A stretch of DNA of 64,000 bases, taken from assembly GCA_963729275.1 (NCBI GenBank), contig CAVSNH010000004.1, positions 558,001-622,000 of the forward strand, read 5' to 3'. The translations under genes were made by a program, and so were the position numbers. Shown here in pieces: positions 25,805 through 35,800 of the stretch. How positions within the stretch are numbered: the stretch's first letter is position 1; each line of letters starts with the position of its first letter. This stretch comes from CAVSNH01 sp963729275 (GTDB taxonomy: Bacteria; Actinomycetota; Acidimicrobiia; Acidimicrobiales; RAAP-2). Below the pieces are notes generated by a model. It was not told where the DNA came from. It saw nothing but the letters and a program-made list of their open reading frames with translations, and searched no databases.

Positions 25805-28800
25805 TCAGCTGATGGTGATGGACAGGACCTTCGTGGCCGTGCTCTGGGTCTTGTCGACTTTCTTGTCGACCACCTTGGCGGTAAAGGTGAACGTGCCGGC
25901 GAAGCTGGCCTTGCCCGAGATGACCCCCTTCGACTTGGACAGCTTGAGGCCGGTGGGCAAGCTCCCCGAGGCGATCGACCACTTGTAGGGCGGGTGGCCG
26001 CCGCTCGCCGCCAGGGTGCCCGAATAGGTGTTGCCGAGGGACTTCTGGTACACGCTGCCGGCCGGCAAGGACGCGGTCGTGATGGTCAGGGGCGGGATGG
26101 GGAGGACGGTGAGCGTGGCCGGGTCAGTGAGGGTCGAGCCAGCCGGATTGGTGAAGTCCGCCTCGTACTGATGGCCGTTGTCGGCGAGTGCGGTGGTCAG
26201 GCTGTAGGTCGGCGACGTGGCCCCGGCGATGGCGGTGAACGTCGTGCCGCCGTTGGTCGAGACCTCCCACTGCACGGTCGGCGCCGGGAGCCCGGTGGCG
26301 GCAGCGACAAAGGTGGCGGTCTGGCCGGTGATGACGGAGACGTTGGCCGGCTGGGCGCTGATCACGGGCACCGATTCGAGCGTCAGGGTGGCCGGATCGC
26401 TGGCTGTCGGTCCCACCGAGTTGGTGAAAACCGCTTCGTACTGGTCGCCGTTGTCCGCGCTGGTGGTGGCGAAGGTGTAGGTCGGATCGGTGGCCCCGGC
26501 GATCGGGTTGAAGGTCGTGCCGCCGTCGGTCGACACCTCCCACCGCACCGTGGGCGCCGGGTTCCCGGAGGCGGCCGCCGTGAAGGTGGCGTCTTGTCCG
26601 GTCAGGACGGTCGCATCGGCCGGCTGCTGGGTGACGACGGGGATGGTGTACACGGTCAAGGTGGCCGGACTGGTCGTGGCCGAGCCGATGGAGTTGACGA
26701 AGACGGCCCGGTAGACGTTGCCGTTGTCGCCGGCCGAGGCGGTGAACGTATATGTCGGCGAGGTGGCACCCAGGATGCCGGTGAAGGGCCCGCCGTCCGT
26801 GGAGACCTGCCACTGCACGTCCGGCGACGGGTTCCCGGTGGCCGCCGCCGACAGGTTCACCGGCAGACCGGCGTCCACCGTGGTCGACGCGGGATTGGTG
26901 GTCACGGACGGCGTCGCGCCCACAAAGCCGTAGAAGGTCAAGGTTGCAGAGGCCGACGCCGAGGTCGTGGAGAAAGCGGTTCCGGACGAGTTGAGGGCCC
27001 ACGACGACCCGGCACCGCCGCCACCGCCGGCACCGCAGTCCACCCCGGCCGTGGCGGTGGAGCCGGTGCCGCCCACATAACCGCCGCCACCCCCGCCATT
27101 GCCGGCCGAGTCACCGGCCGACACCGTGTTCGAGCCGGGGCCGCCAGGTGTCCCCGATGCCGAGTCACCGGTGTTGTTGACGCCTCCCAGTCCTCCGACG
27201 TCGCCGCTGGTCGCCCCCATCCCCCCATTGGTGCCGCTTGGGCCGGCGCCGGTCAGGTCGATCGACGATGTCGACGAACCTCCGCCCCCGGTGCCACCGC
27301 CACCGCCGTCCGAGCCGGCGCACATCGATTCCCCGCCACCGCCGCCGCCGGCAGCGACGGCGAGCGGCGTGACCCCGACCTGGCAGCTGGAGCCGACGCA
27401 CACCGCGCTCGATCCACCACCGCCGCCACCACTGCCATCAGCCCCCCCGTCGCCGACGCACACGCCGTCAATGTCGATACCCGCGCAGTAGTAGCCATTG
27501 CCCCCGCCGCCGCCGTTGCTGTAGCCGGAGCCTCCGGCCCCACCCGTGCTCACCACTCCCGATCCGTTGGGCGCGGTGGCGCCGGCACAACCGGTGACGG
27601 CGGTGAGCGGCGAACCGCCGACGACGGGAAAGGTTCCCGTGACCGACGATGCCGATCCGCCAAAGCCACCCGAGTCACTGCTGGCCGCGCCACCGCCGCC
27701 CCCACCGACCCCGCCACTGGTCGAGATGGTGACCAGGCTGGCGATGGCCGGTGCCGTCGCCGTGGACTGGATACCGCACGCCTGGGTGTCGGTCCAGCTG
27801 GACAGCTCGGTCGTCACTTGTTGGCCGAAGGAGTATTGGTCGGCCGGCACCGGCGTCGTGGTGCCACTGGGCGTCGTCACGGTGATGTCGACCGTCCCGG
27901 TCCCCGGCGGGGCGGTGGCCGTGACCGACGTCGACGAGTCGGCGGTGATGACCCCGGCCGCCTGCCCGAAGTCGACGGAGGTGGCGTTCTCAAGGTTGGT
28001 GCCGGTGATGGTCACGCTGTTGCCGCCCTCCACCGGACCGGTGTCGGGACTGACAGCGGTAAGGACCGGTGCCGGCGTGGTCAGGGAGTAGACGAATTGG
28101 TCGGCCGGCGAGGTGAGCGACGTCCCGTCGGGCGTCGTCACCGTTACGTCGACCGTGCCCGTCCCTGGTGGCGAGCTGGCGGTGATCGAATTGCCCGAAT
28201 CAGACGTGATGTCGGCCGCGGCCGAGCCGAAGTCGACGGCGGTGGCCCCGGCCAGATTCGTCCCGGTGATGGTCACGTTGGTCCCGCCGGCCGGCGTCCC
28301 CGAGCCGGGGGACACACCGGTCACCGTGGGCGAGGTCGACAAGATGGTCGTCGTGGCCTGGGCGACGGGCGCGGCGTAGGTGGGATTGTCCCCCGAGGCG
28401 CACGACTCACACGACGGGTAGCCGTCGAAGGTCAGCGTGCCGATGTCCTCCACCGTGGTCTGGAGCACGAACTCGGTGTAGAGCACCGGTACGACGGATC
28501 CCGGTGAACCGGTGGCCGTGAACTGCGCCGAGACCGTGGGCAAGGTGACGTTGGCCCCCCCGGCGACGGTGGTATTGAGGTAGGTCTCGATGTAGGGGTA
28601 GACGGTCTTGTAGTTGCCACTGTCGATCTGGGCGGTGCAGGTGCCGGCGGCCGGGGCGGTGCAGTAGGTGGCGACGAACTTGCCCGAGGTGGTGGCGTCA
28701 CCGCCGGCCACCGAGATGCTGCCGGGCACATAGGTGAAGCCCGTCGGAACCGGCATGACCACCGAGAACTGAGTCGCGCTCTCGACCGAGATCCCGTCGT

Positions 28801-29374
28801 CGGAGGAAGGGATGGTGGTGGCAACGGGCGCCACCGTCACGTTGGCCGTCTGGCCGGGGGCGACGGTTGCCGGCGCCGTGACCGCGGTCTCGAGGTCCTG
28901 GATGACACCGGCCAGGTTGTCGACATCGCCTCCGAAGTACTGGCCTGTCGACGGCGTGTAGGTGATGGCGGCGGTGGTGCAGTTGCCGGGGCTCGGATAG
29001 GTATCGCCTGGCGCGCAATAGGCGAAGGTGAGGGTCTGAGCGCCCGTGGTGCCCGATGCCGGGGCATAGGTGATGATGCCGTTGGTGCTGGACGGCGCAG
29101 CCGAGGCCGTCCCGCTGGTCGGCTGGGTCACGATGGTCAGCGATTGCGGGTTCACGGCAGCTGCACCGCCGCTCACCAGGGTGAGGGCATCGAACTGGTT
29201 GGGCGGGCTCGTCGTCCCCGGCGTGTAGGCGGCGTTGCCGTCGGCAACGACCGGCGGGCTTGCGGCCGCGGCCTGACCCGCCAGCACGGCGAGCGATGCG
29301 CCCGACAGCACGGCGCCGAGCACGAGCGCGGTAACGGCCGTCAGCCGACCGGACAGCGAGAACAGTGAGCGCAT
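25805..29374 (-). CDS. Giant secreted Ig/TIG repeat protein with glycine-rich module
   Basis: 1189 residues. Signal peptide MRSLFSLSGRLTAV plus a hydrophobic stretch ending LAGQAAAA. Then an N-terminal region rich in Thr/Ala, two IPT/TIG domains (about 348-530; VTGVSPGSGTPAGGTNVTI), a glycine-rich Cys-containing module (about 538-818, long GGGGG runs), three Ig-like repeats (about 825-1095; PTVRWEVSTDGGTTF type) and a C-terminal putative-Ig/He_PIG domain (GSLPTGLKLSKSKGVISGKA). The ATG at 29374 follows GGGGGGA; an upstream in-frame start at 29485 lacks one. No LPXTG or C-terminal anchor, so it is probably released or held non-covalently. Divergent from a paralogous giant gene. Confidence 0.85.
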   Translation of the reverse strand: MRSLFSLSGRLTAVTALVLGAVLSGASLAVLAGQAAAASPPVVADGNAAYTPGTTSPPNQFDALTLVSGGAAAVNPQSLTIVTQPTSGTASAAPSSTNGIITYAPASGTTGAQTLTFAYCAPGDTYPSPGNCTTAAITYTPSTGQYFGGDVDNLAGVIQDLETAVTAPATVAPGQTANVTVAPVATTIPSSDDGISVESATQFSVVMPVPTGFTYVPGSISVAGGDATTSGKFVATYCTAPAAGTCTAQIDSGNYKTVYPYIETYLNTTVAGGANVTLPTVSAQFTATGSPGSVVPVLYTEFVLQTTVEDIGTLTFDGYPSCESCASGDNPTYAAPVAQATTTILSTSPTVTGVSPGSGTPAGGTNVTITGTNLAGATAVDFGSAAADITSDSGNSITASSPPGTGTVDVTVTTPDGTSLTSPADQFVYSLTTPAPVLTAVSPDTGPVEGGNSVTITGTNLENATSVDFGQAAGVITADSSTSVTATAPPGTGTVDITVTTPSGTTTPVPADQYSFGQQVTTELSSWTDTQACGIQSTATAPAIASLVTISTSGGVGGGGGGAASSDSGGFGGSASSVTGTFPVVGGSPLTAVTGCAGATAPNGSGVVSTGGAGGSGYSNGGGGGNGYYCAGIDIDGVCVGDGGADGSGGGGGGSSAVCVGSSCQVGVTPLAVAAGGGGGGESMCAGSDGGGGGTGGGGSSTSSIDLTGAGPSGTNGGMGATSGDVGGLGGVNNTGDSASGTPGGPGSNTVSAGDSAGNGGGGGGYVGGTGSTATAGVDCGAGGGGGAGSSWALNSSGTAFSTTSASASATLTFYGFVGATPSVTTNPASTTVDAGLPVNLSAAATGNPSPDVQWQVSTDGGPFTGILGATSPTYTFTASAGDNGNVYRAVFVNSIGSATTSPATLTVYTIPVVTQQPADATVLTGQDATFTAAASGNPAPTVRWEVSTDGGTTFNPIAGATDPTYTFATTSADNGDQYEAVFTNSVGPTASDPATLTLESVPVISAQPANVSVITGQTATFVAAATGLPAPTVQWEVSTNGGTTFTAIAGATSPTYSLTTALADNGHQYEADFTNPAGSTLTDPATLTVLPIPPLTITTASLPAGSVYQKSLGNTYSGTLAASGGHPPYKWSIASGSLPTGLKLSKSKGVISGKASFAGTFTFTAKVVDKKVDKTQSTATKVLSITIS

Positions 29375-29510
29375 TGGGATCGGTCCCCCCTCATCACAAG
29401 CGCGCCGGCGAGCGACAGACAGCACGATTGCTCCCAATCCCCCAACGGCTGCGTTGCGCAGCTTGCGAAGAAACCTAAAGCACACACACCGTACAAAGCA
29501 ACCATTCTCC

Positions 29511-29578
29511 GCGGTCTCACAGGAACTGCGGTCTCACAGGGACTGCGGTCTCACAGGAACTGCGGTCTCACAGGAACT
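29511..29578. repeat. Four tandem copies of a 17-bp unit
   Basis: Unit GCGGTCTCACAGGAACT at 29511, 29528, 29545 and 29562 without spacers; the second copy differs by one base. It lies in the divergent upstream region of two giant surface-protein genes. Confidence 0.9.
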
Positions 29579-29632
29579 GTTGTCCGCGGTCGGTTGAACG
29601 CGTGTGGCGCGAGTGGCGCGTCAGCGCGTCGA

Positions 29633-29694
29633 TGACACTGTTGTCAGGTTCGGTGCATGACACTCGTGTCAGTAGGTGAATGACGCTCGTGTCA
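29633..29694. promoter_or_regulatory. Three 14-bp palindromes (candidate operator array)
   Basis: TGACACTGTTGTCA (29633), TGACACTCGTGTCA (29658) and TGACGCTCGTGTCA (29681) share the palindrome TGACAC-N2-GTGTCA; the middle copy is perfect and the others have one mismatch. Start-to-start spacing is 25 and 23 bp, about two helical turns, so bound dimers would lie on one face. The remaining part of 29375-29894 shows an AT-rich promoter-like stretch (about 29740-29790) and no gene. Confidence 0.6.
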
Positions 29695-29894
29695 GTGAAC
29701 GAGGAACACTCGCATGGGGTGAACCATCAACACTCGGCAGCGATGAATGACGGGAAATGATTCCTTAGAAACCTGAAAATCATTTGCCTTCCGGCACCGG
29801 CAATGTCTACGTTGCGAGATTGGGTCGCGGGGACGGCCCACTGGGGGTCATCGGGGGCGGTTCCGAGACCTGGTTCGTAGGGGGAAGCCGGTCA

Positions 29895-32800
29895 ATGGAA
29901 TCAGCGCACGTGCACTCCGTTTCTTCGCGCCCGTCTGCAACAGCGTCCGACCGCGGTGGTCGCCGTCGCCGTCGCTCCCTCCGCATGCGATTGACCGCCC
30001 TCGGAGCCACCGTGGCGTTGGTGGGCGGGGTCTTCTCGGTCATCGCCGTGACCCTCACTCCGTCGGTGGCCGGCGCCACCACCACGCCGGTGGCGGCCAG
30101 TTGGAGCAGCACACCGAATTGCACGAGCTACGTGACGGCAACCCCTCCGGCCGGAACTGTCTCGGCCACGCTCACCATGTCGGGTGGTGGCGGCGGCGGC
30201 GGAGGGACCAACTCCGGATCGGGAGGCAGCGGCGGGGCCGCCGGTGAGATCAGCAGCACCACCCTCGCCCTCACCCATAACACTGGCATGGTCAGCGTGA
30301 AGACCGGCTGCGGCGGGGGCGGTGGCGGGGAGTCCGGTAGCAGCGACTCGACCATCCACGGGCCATCCGGAGCCGCCGGATTCTCGGCTGGTGGCAGCGG
30401 GGGTAACGGCGAGTCGGAGTTCGCGTCGATCGACGGTGAGTCCTCGGCGGGAGCCGGCGGCGGTGCATCCGGTCTCTGCCTGGGTAACGGCGCCTGCACG
30501 ACGGCCGTGGCCGTGGCCGGCGGTGGAGGCGGGGGCGGTGCCCGTTGGGACTGCACCGGCTCGACCGGGCCGGGCACCGGCGGTGGCGGAGGAAGCAGCG
30601 GATCAACCAACGTCGTCTCGGGCGGCGGCGGATCCAACGGTGACGGCAGCAGCGACGGTGGCGGTGGCGGTGGCGGCACCTCGAGCGGTGGTGGCTCGGG
30701 TGGCGATGGCTACAACCAGAGCGGAGGGACGGGCGGGAATTCGCCCTACGCGTCGGGCGGCGGCAACGGCGGCAACGGCGAGGGCTCAGAAGCGGGCGCC
30801 GGAGGTGGCGGTGGTGGGGGCGGCTACACCGGCGGCGGCGGCGGCGGCGGTGATGGCTGCACCAGCGGCAGCGACGCGGGAGGCGGCGCCGGAGGCGGCT
30901 CGTCGGCGGTCAATTCGAGCTATGCGTCGAGCTACACCTACGGGACGGGTGCGGCCGGGGGTGGCAGCGAAGCGGCCGGCACAGCTGGCTCGATCACCTT
31001 GACCTGGAACGTCGACGCCCTTTCGGTGACCAACCCGGGCACACAGTCGAACACCTCGGGCACGGCCATCAGCAACCTGACCATCAGCGCCCCCCACGAC
31101 ACCACGGGCGGCAACTCGGTCACCTTCTCGGCCACGGGCCTGCCCGCCGGTCTCTCCATCAACGCTTCTTCCGGGGTCATCAGCGGAACCCCGACCACGG
31201 CCTGCGCCTGCTCGGTCACCCTGACGGCCACCGATACCCAGACCGAGACGGCCAGCGCCGCCTTCACCTGGAACGTCACCAATACGGTGACCGTGGCCAA
31301 CCCCGGCACCCAGTCGAGCGTGACGGGCACGGCCATCTCCACTCTCAACAGCTCGGCGACCGACTCGTCATCTGCGGCCACCATCACCTCGTGGTCGGCA
31401 ACCGGACTTCCCGGTGGGTTGTCCATCAACGGCACCAACGGGGCCATCACCGGCACCCCGACCACGCCCGGGTCCAGCTCGGTCACCATCAAGGCCACCG
31501 ACTCGGCCGGCTACTCGGGGACGGCCAGCTTCACCTGGAACGTGACCAACACCATCAGCGTGACCAACCCGGGCACCCAGTCGAGCACCTCGGGCACGGC
31601 CGTAAGCCTGCAGATCGCCGCTACCGACTCCCAGTCGGGCGCCACCTTGACCTTCAGTGCCACCGGTCTGCCCGCCGGTCTGTCCATCTCCTCCAGCGGC
31701 AAGATCACCGGCACCCCGACCACGGCCTGTGCCTGCTCGGTGACGGTCACCGCCACCGACGGATCCAGCTACCACGGCTCGACCAGCTTCACCTGGAACG
31801 TCACCAATACGGTGACCGTGGCCAACCCCGGCACCCAGTCGAGCGTGACCAACACGGCCATCTCGACTCTCAACAACTCGGCCAGCGACTCGTCGTCGAC
31901 GGCCACCATCAGCTCGTGGTCGGCGACCGGCCTGCCCGCCGGCCTGACCATCAACGGCACCAGCGGGGCCATCACCGGGACCCCGACCACGCCCGGCTCC
32001 AACTCGGTCACCATCAAAGCCACCGACTCGGCCGGCTACTCGGGGACGGCCAGCTTCACCTGGACCATCAACAACACCGTGGCCGTGACCAACCCGGGCA
32101 CCCAGTCGAGCGCCTCGGGCACGGCCATCAGTCCGCTGCAGATCGCGGCCACCGACTCCCAGTCGGGCGCCACCTTGACCTTCAGTGCCACCGGTCTGCC
32201 CGCCGGTCTGTCCATCTCCTCCAGCGGCAAGATCACCGGCACCCCGACCACGGCCTGTGCCTGCTCGGTGACGGTCACCGCCACCGACGGATCCGGCTAC
32301 CACGGCTCGACAAGCTTCACCTGGAACGTGACCAACACCATCAGCGTGACCAACCCGGGCAGCCAGACCAGCCAGTCGGGCACGGCCATCAGCCCGCTGA
32401 CCGTCTCGGCCAGTGACACCGGATCGGGAGTGACCCTGAGCTACTCGGCCGGCGGCACGCTTCCGGCGGGGCTGACCGTCAACTCCTCGACTGGGGTGAT
32501 CAACGGGACGCCGACCACGGGCGGTCTGTACTCGGTGACCATCACCGTCACCGACGGCACAGGCGCATCGGGCAGCACCACGTTCAACTGGACCGTCAAC
32601 AACGTGGTCACCGTGACCAACCCCGAAAACCAGTCGAACGCCTCGGGCACGGCCATCACACCGCTTGCCATCAGCGCCTCGGACTCGTCGTCGACCACCA
32701 CCCTCAGCTACTCGGACGGCGGGACCCTCCCACCCGGGCTCTCGATCAACACCTCGACGGGCGTGATCCACGGCACACCCACGACTGCCGGCACCTCCTC

Positions 32801-35800
32801 GGTGACCATCACGGCCACGGACACACTGGGGTACTTCGCCACCACGAGCTTCACCTGGACGGTCACCAACACGGTGACCGTCACCAGCCCCGGGAACCAG
32901 TCGGGCGTCTCGGGCACGGCCATCACCCCGTTCGTGGTGGCCGCCGCCGACTCCTCGTCCACGGCCACCCTGGCCTACACGGACGGCGGCACGCTGCCGC
33001 CGGGTCTGTCCATCGACGTGGCCAGCGGCACCATCAGCGGCACGCCCACCACCGGCGGCACCTACCCGGTGACCATCACCGCCACTGACGGCTCGGGGGC
33101 GAGTGGCTCGGCCACCTTCACGTGGACGGTCACCAACACGGTGACGGTGACCAGCCCTGGCGACCAGTCGAGCGCGGCCGGCACGGCCATCACCCCGCTC
33201 ACGGTGTCGGCCACCGACACGTCGTCGACGGCCACGCTCGCCTATTCGGACGGCGGCACCCTCCCGCCCGGGCTGTCCATCGACTCCTCCAGCGGCCAGG
33301 TCACCGGAACGCCGACCACGGCCGGTTCCTATCCGGTGACCATCACGGCCAGCGACAACCAGGGCTTCTCCGGCACAGCCGGCTTCACCTGGACGGTCAC
33401 CAGCAGCATCACCGTCACCAACCCCGGCGCCCAGACCGATGGGTCGGGGGCGGCCATCACGCCGTTGACCATTCAGGCGTCCGACTCGTCTGCCGGATCG
33501 ACCCTCACCTACTCGGACGGCGGCACCCTGCCGCCCGGACTGTCCATCGATCCGTCCACGGGGGACATAACCGGCACCCCGACCACCGGTGGGTCGTACT
33601 CGGTGACCATCACGGTGAGCGACAACTACGGCCAGTCCTCGCCAGTGAGCTTCGCCTGGACCATCACCAACACCGTGTCGGTGACCAACCCCGGCGCTCA
33701 GACGGGTGTGTCGGGCACGGCCATCAGCCCGCTGGCCATCTCGGCCTCGGACTCGTCGTCGACGGCCACCCTCACCTACTCGGACGGCGGCACCCTGCCG
33801 CCGGGGCTGGCCATTGACCCCTCCTCCGGAGTGGTCAGCGGCACGCCGACCACCGGTGGGAGCTACCCGGTGACCTTGACGGCCACCGATGGAGCCGGCT
33901 CATCGGGTTCCGCCACCTTCACCTGGACCATCACCAACACCGTGTCGGTCACCGGGCCCGGCGACCAGTCGGACGTGTCGGGCACGGCCATCACCCCGGT
34001 GCCGGTGACCGCCTCCGACTCGTCGTCGATGGCCACCCTCACCTACTCGGACGGCGGCACCCTGCCGCCCGGTCTCTCGGTCGACCCCTCCTCCGGAGTG
34101 ATCAGCGGCACGCCGACCACCGGTGGCAGCTACCCGGTGACCTTGACGGCCACCGACAACGCCGGCTTTGCCAGCTCCGAGAGCATCACCTGGGTGATCA
34201 CCAACGCGATCACGGTGACCAGCCCCGGTGACCAGTCGGACGTGTCGGGCACGGCCATCAGCCCGTTGGCCATCTCGGCCTCGGACTCGTCGTCGACGGC
34301 CACCCTCAGCTACTCGGACGGTGGCACATTGCCGCCAGGGCTGGCCATCGACCCCTCGGCCGGAATCATCAGCGGCACCCCGACCACCGGTGGGAGCTAC
34401 CCGGTGACCATCACCGTCTCCGACGGCGCCGGCTATTCGAGCTCGGCCTCCTTCACCTGGACCATCACCAATACCGTGAGCGTGACCAACCCCGGTGACC
34501 AGTCCAACGTGTCGGGCACAGCCATCACCCCGGTGGCCATCTCGGCTTCGGACTCGTCGTCGACGGCAACTCTCACCTACTCGGACGGCGGCACCCTGCC
34601 GCCCGGGCTGTCCATCGACCCCTCGGCCGGGACGATCAGCGGCACCCCGACCACGGCCGGCTCCTACTCGGTGACCATCACGGCCACCGACGGCTCGGGG
34701 GCCAGCGGCTCGACCAGCTTCAACTGGACCATCACCAACACGGTGAGCGTGACCAGCCCCGGCGACCAGTCCAACGTGTCGGGCACGGCCATCACGCCGG
34801 TCACCATCTCGGCCTCGGACTCGGCGTCGGGGGCCGCTCTCACCTACGCGGACGGCGGCACCCTGCCGCCGGGGCTGTCCATCGACCCAGCCGCCGGTGT
34901 CATCAGCGGCACCCCGACCACGGCCGGCTCCTACTCGGTGACCATCACGGCCACCGACGGCTCGGGGGCCAGTGGCTCGGCCTCCTTCACCTGGACCATC
35001 ACCAACACGGTGAGCGTGACCAGCCCCGGTGACCAGTTGGACGACTCGGGCACGGCCATAAGCCCGCTGGCCATCGCCGCCTCCGACTCGTCGCCGACGG
35101 CCACCCTCTCCTACTCGGACGGCGGCACGCTGCCGCCGGGGCTGTCCATCGACCCAACATCGGGTGTCATGAGCGGCAATCCGACGACCGGCGGGACGTA
35201 CGCAGTGACCATCACGGCCACCGACGGCTCGGGGGCCAGCGGCTCGGCCAGCTTCACCTGGACCATCGACAACATCGTCACCGTCAACCCGGTGCCGAAC
35301 CAGACCAGCGACACAGGTTCCCCGGTCACCTCGGTCAAGTGCACGGCCACCGACTCGCAGACGGCGTCGCCCAAGCCGCTCCTCCAATGGACGGCAACCG
35401 GCCTTCCGCCCGGCCTCTCTATCAACGGTGTGACGGCCACCATCACGGGCACACCGACGACCGCCGGCACGTACTCGGTGACCGTGACGGCAACCGAGCG
35501 AGGCATGCCGTCCGACCACGGCTCGACCAGCTTCACCTGGACCGTGGTGAACGTGGCCCCGACCATCACCTCGATCTCTCCTCACAGCGGCCCGGGTGCG
35601 GGCGGCACCAAGGTGAAGATCGTCGGGACACGCTTCAACCACGTGACCAAGGTGACGTTCGGCTCGGTAGCGGCCGAGCGGTTCAAGGTGAACAAGAAAG
35701 GCAACAAGATCACCGCCTACTCGCCGGCCGAGTCGGCTGGCACGGTCGACATCACCGTCACCGCTATCGGTGGAACGAGCTCGCCGGTGACGGCGGACCA

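Noticed and set aside
29511..29578. Short regularly repeated units that could be read as a CRISPR array
   Set aside because: Repeats are 17 bp and directly adjacent with no spacers, and no cas gene is in the window.
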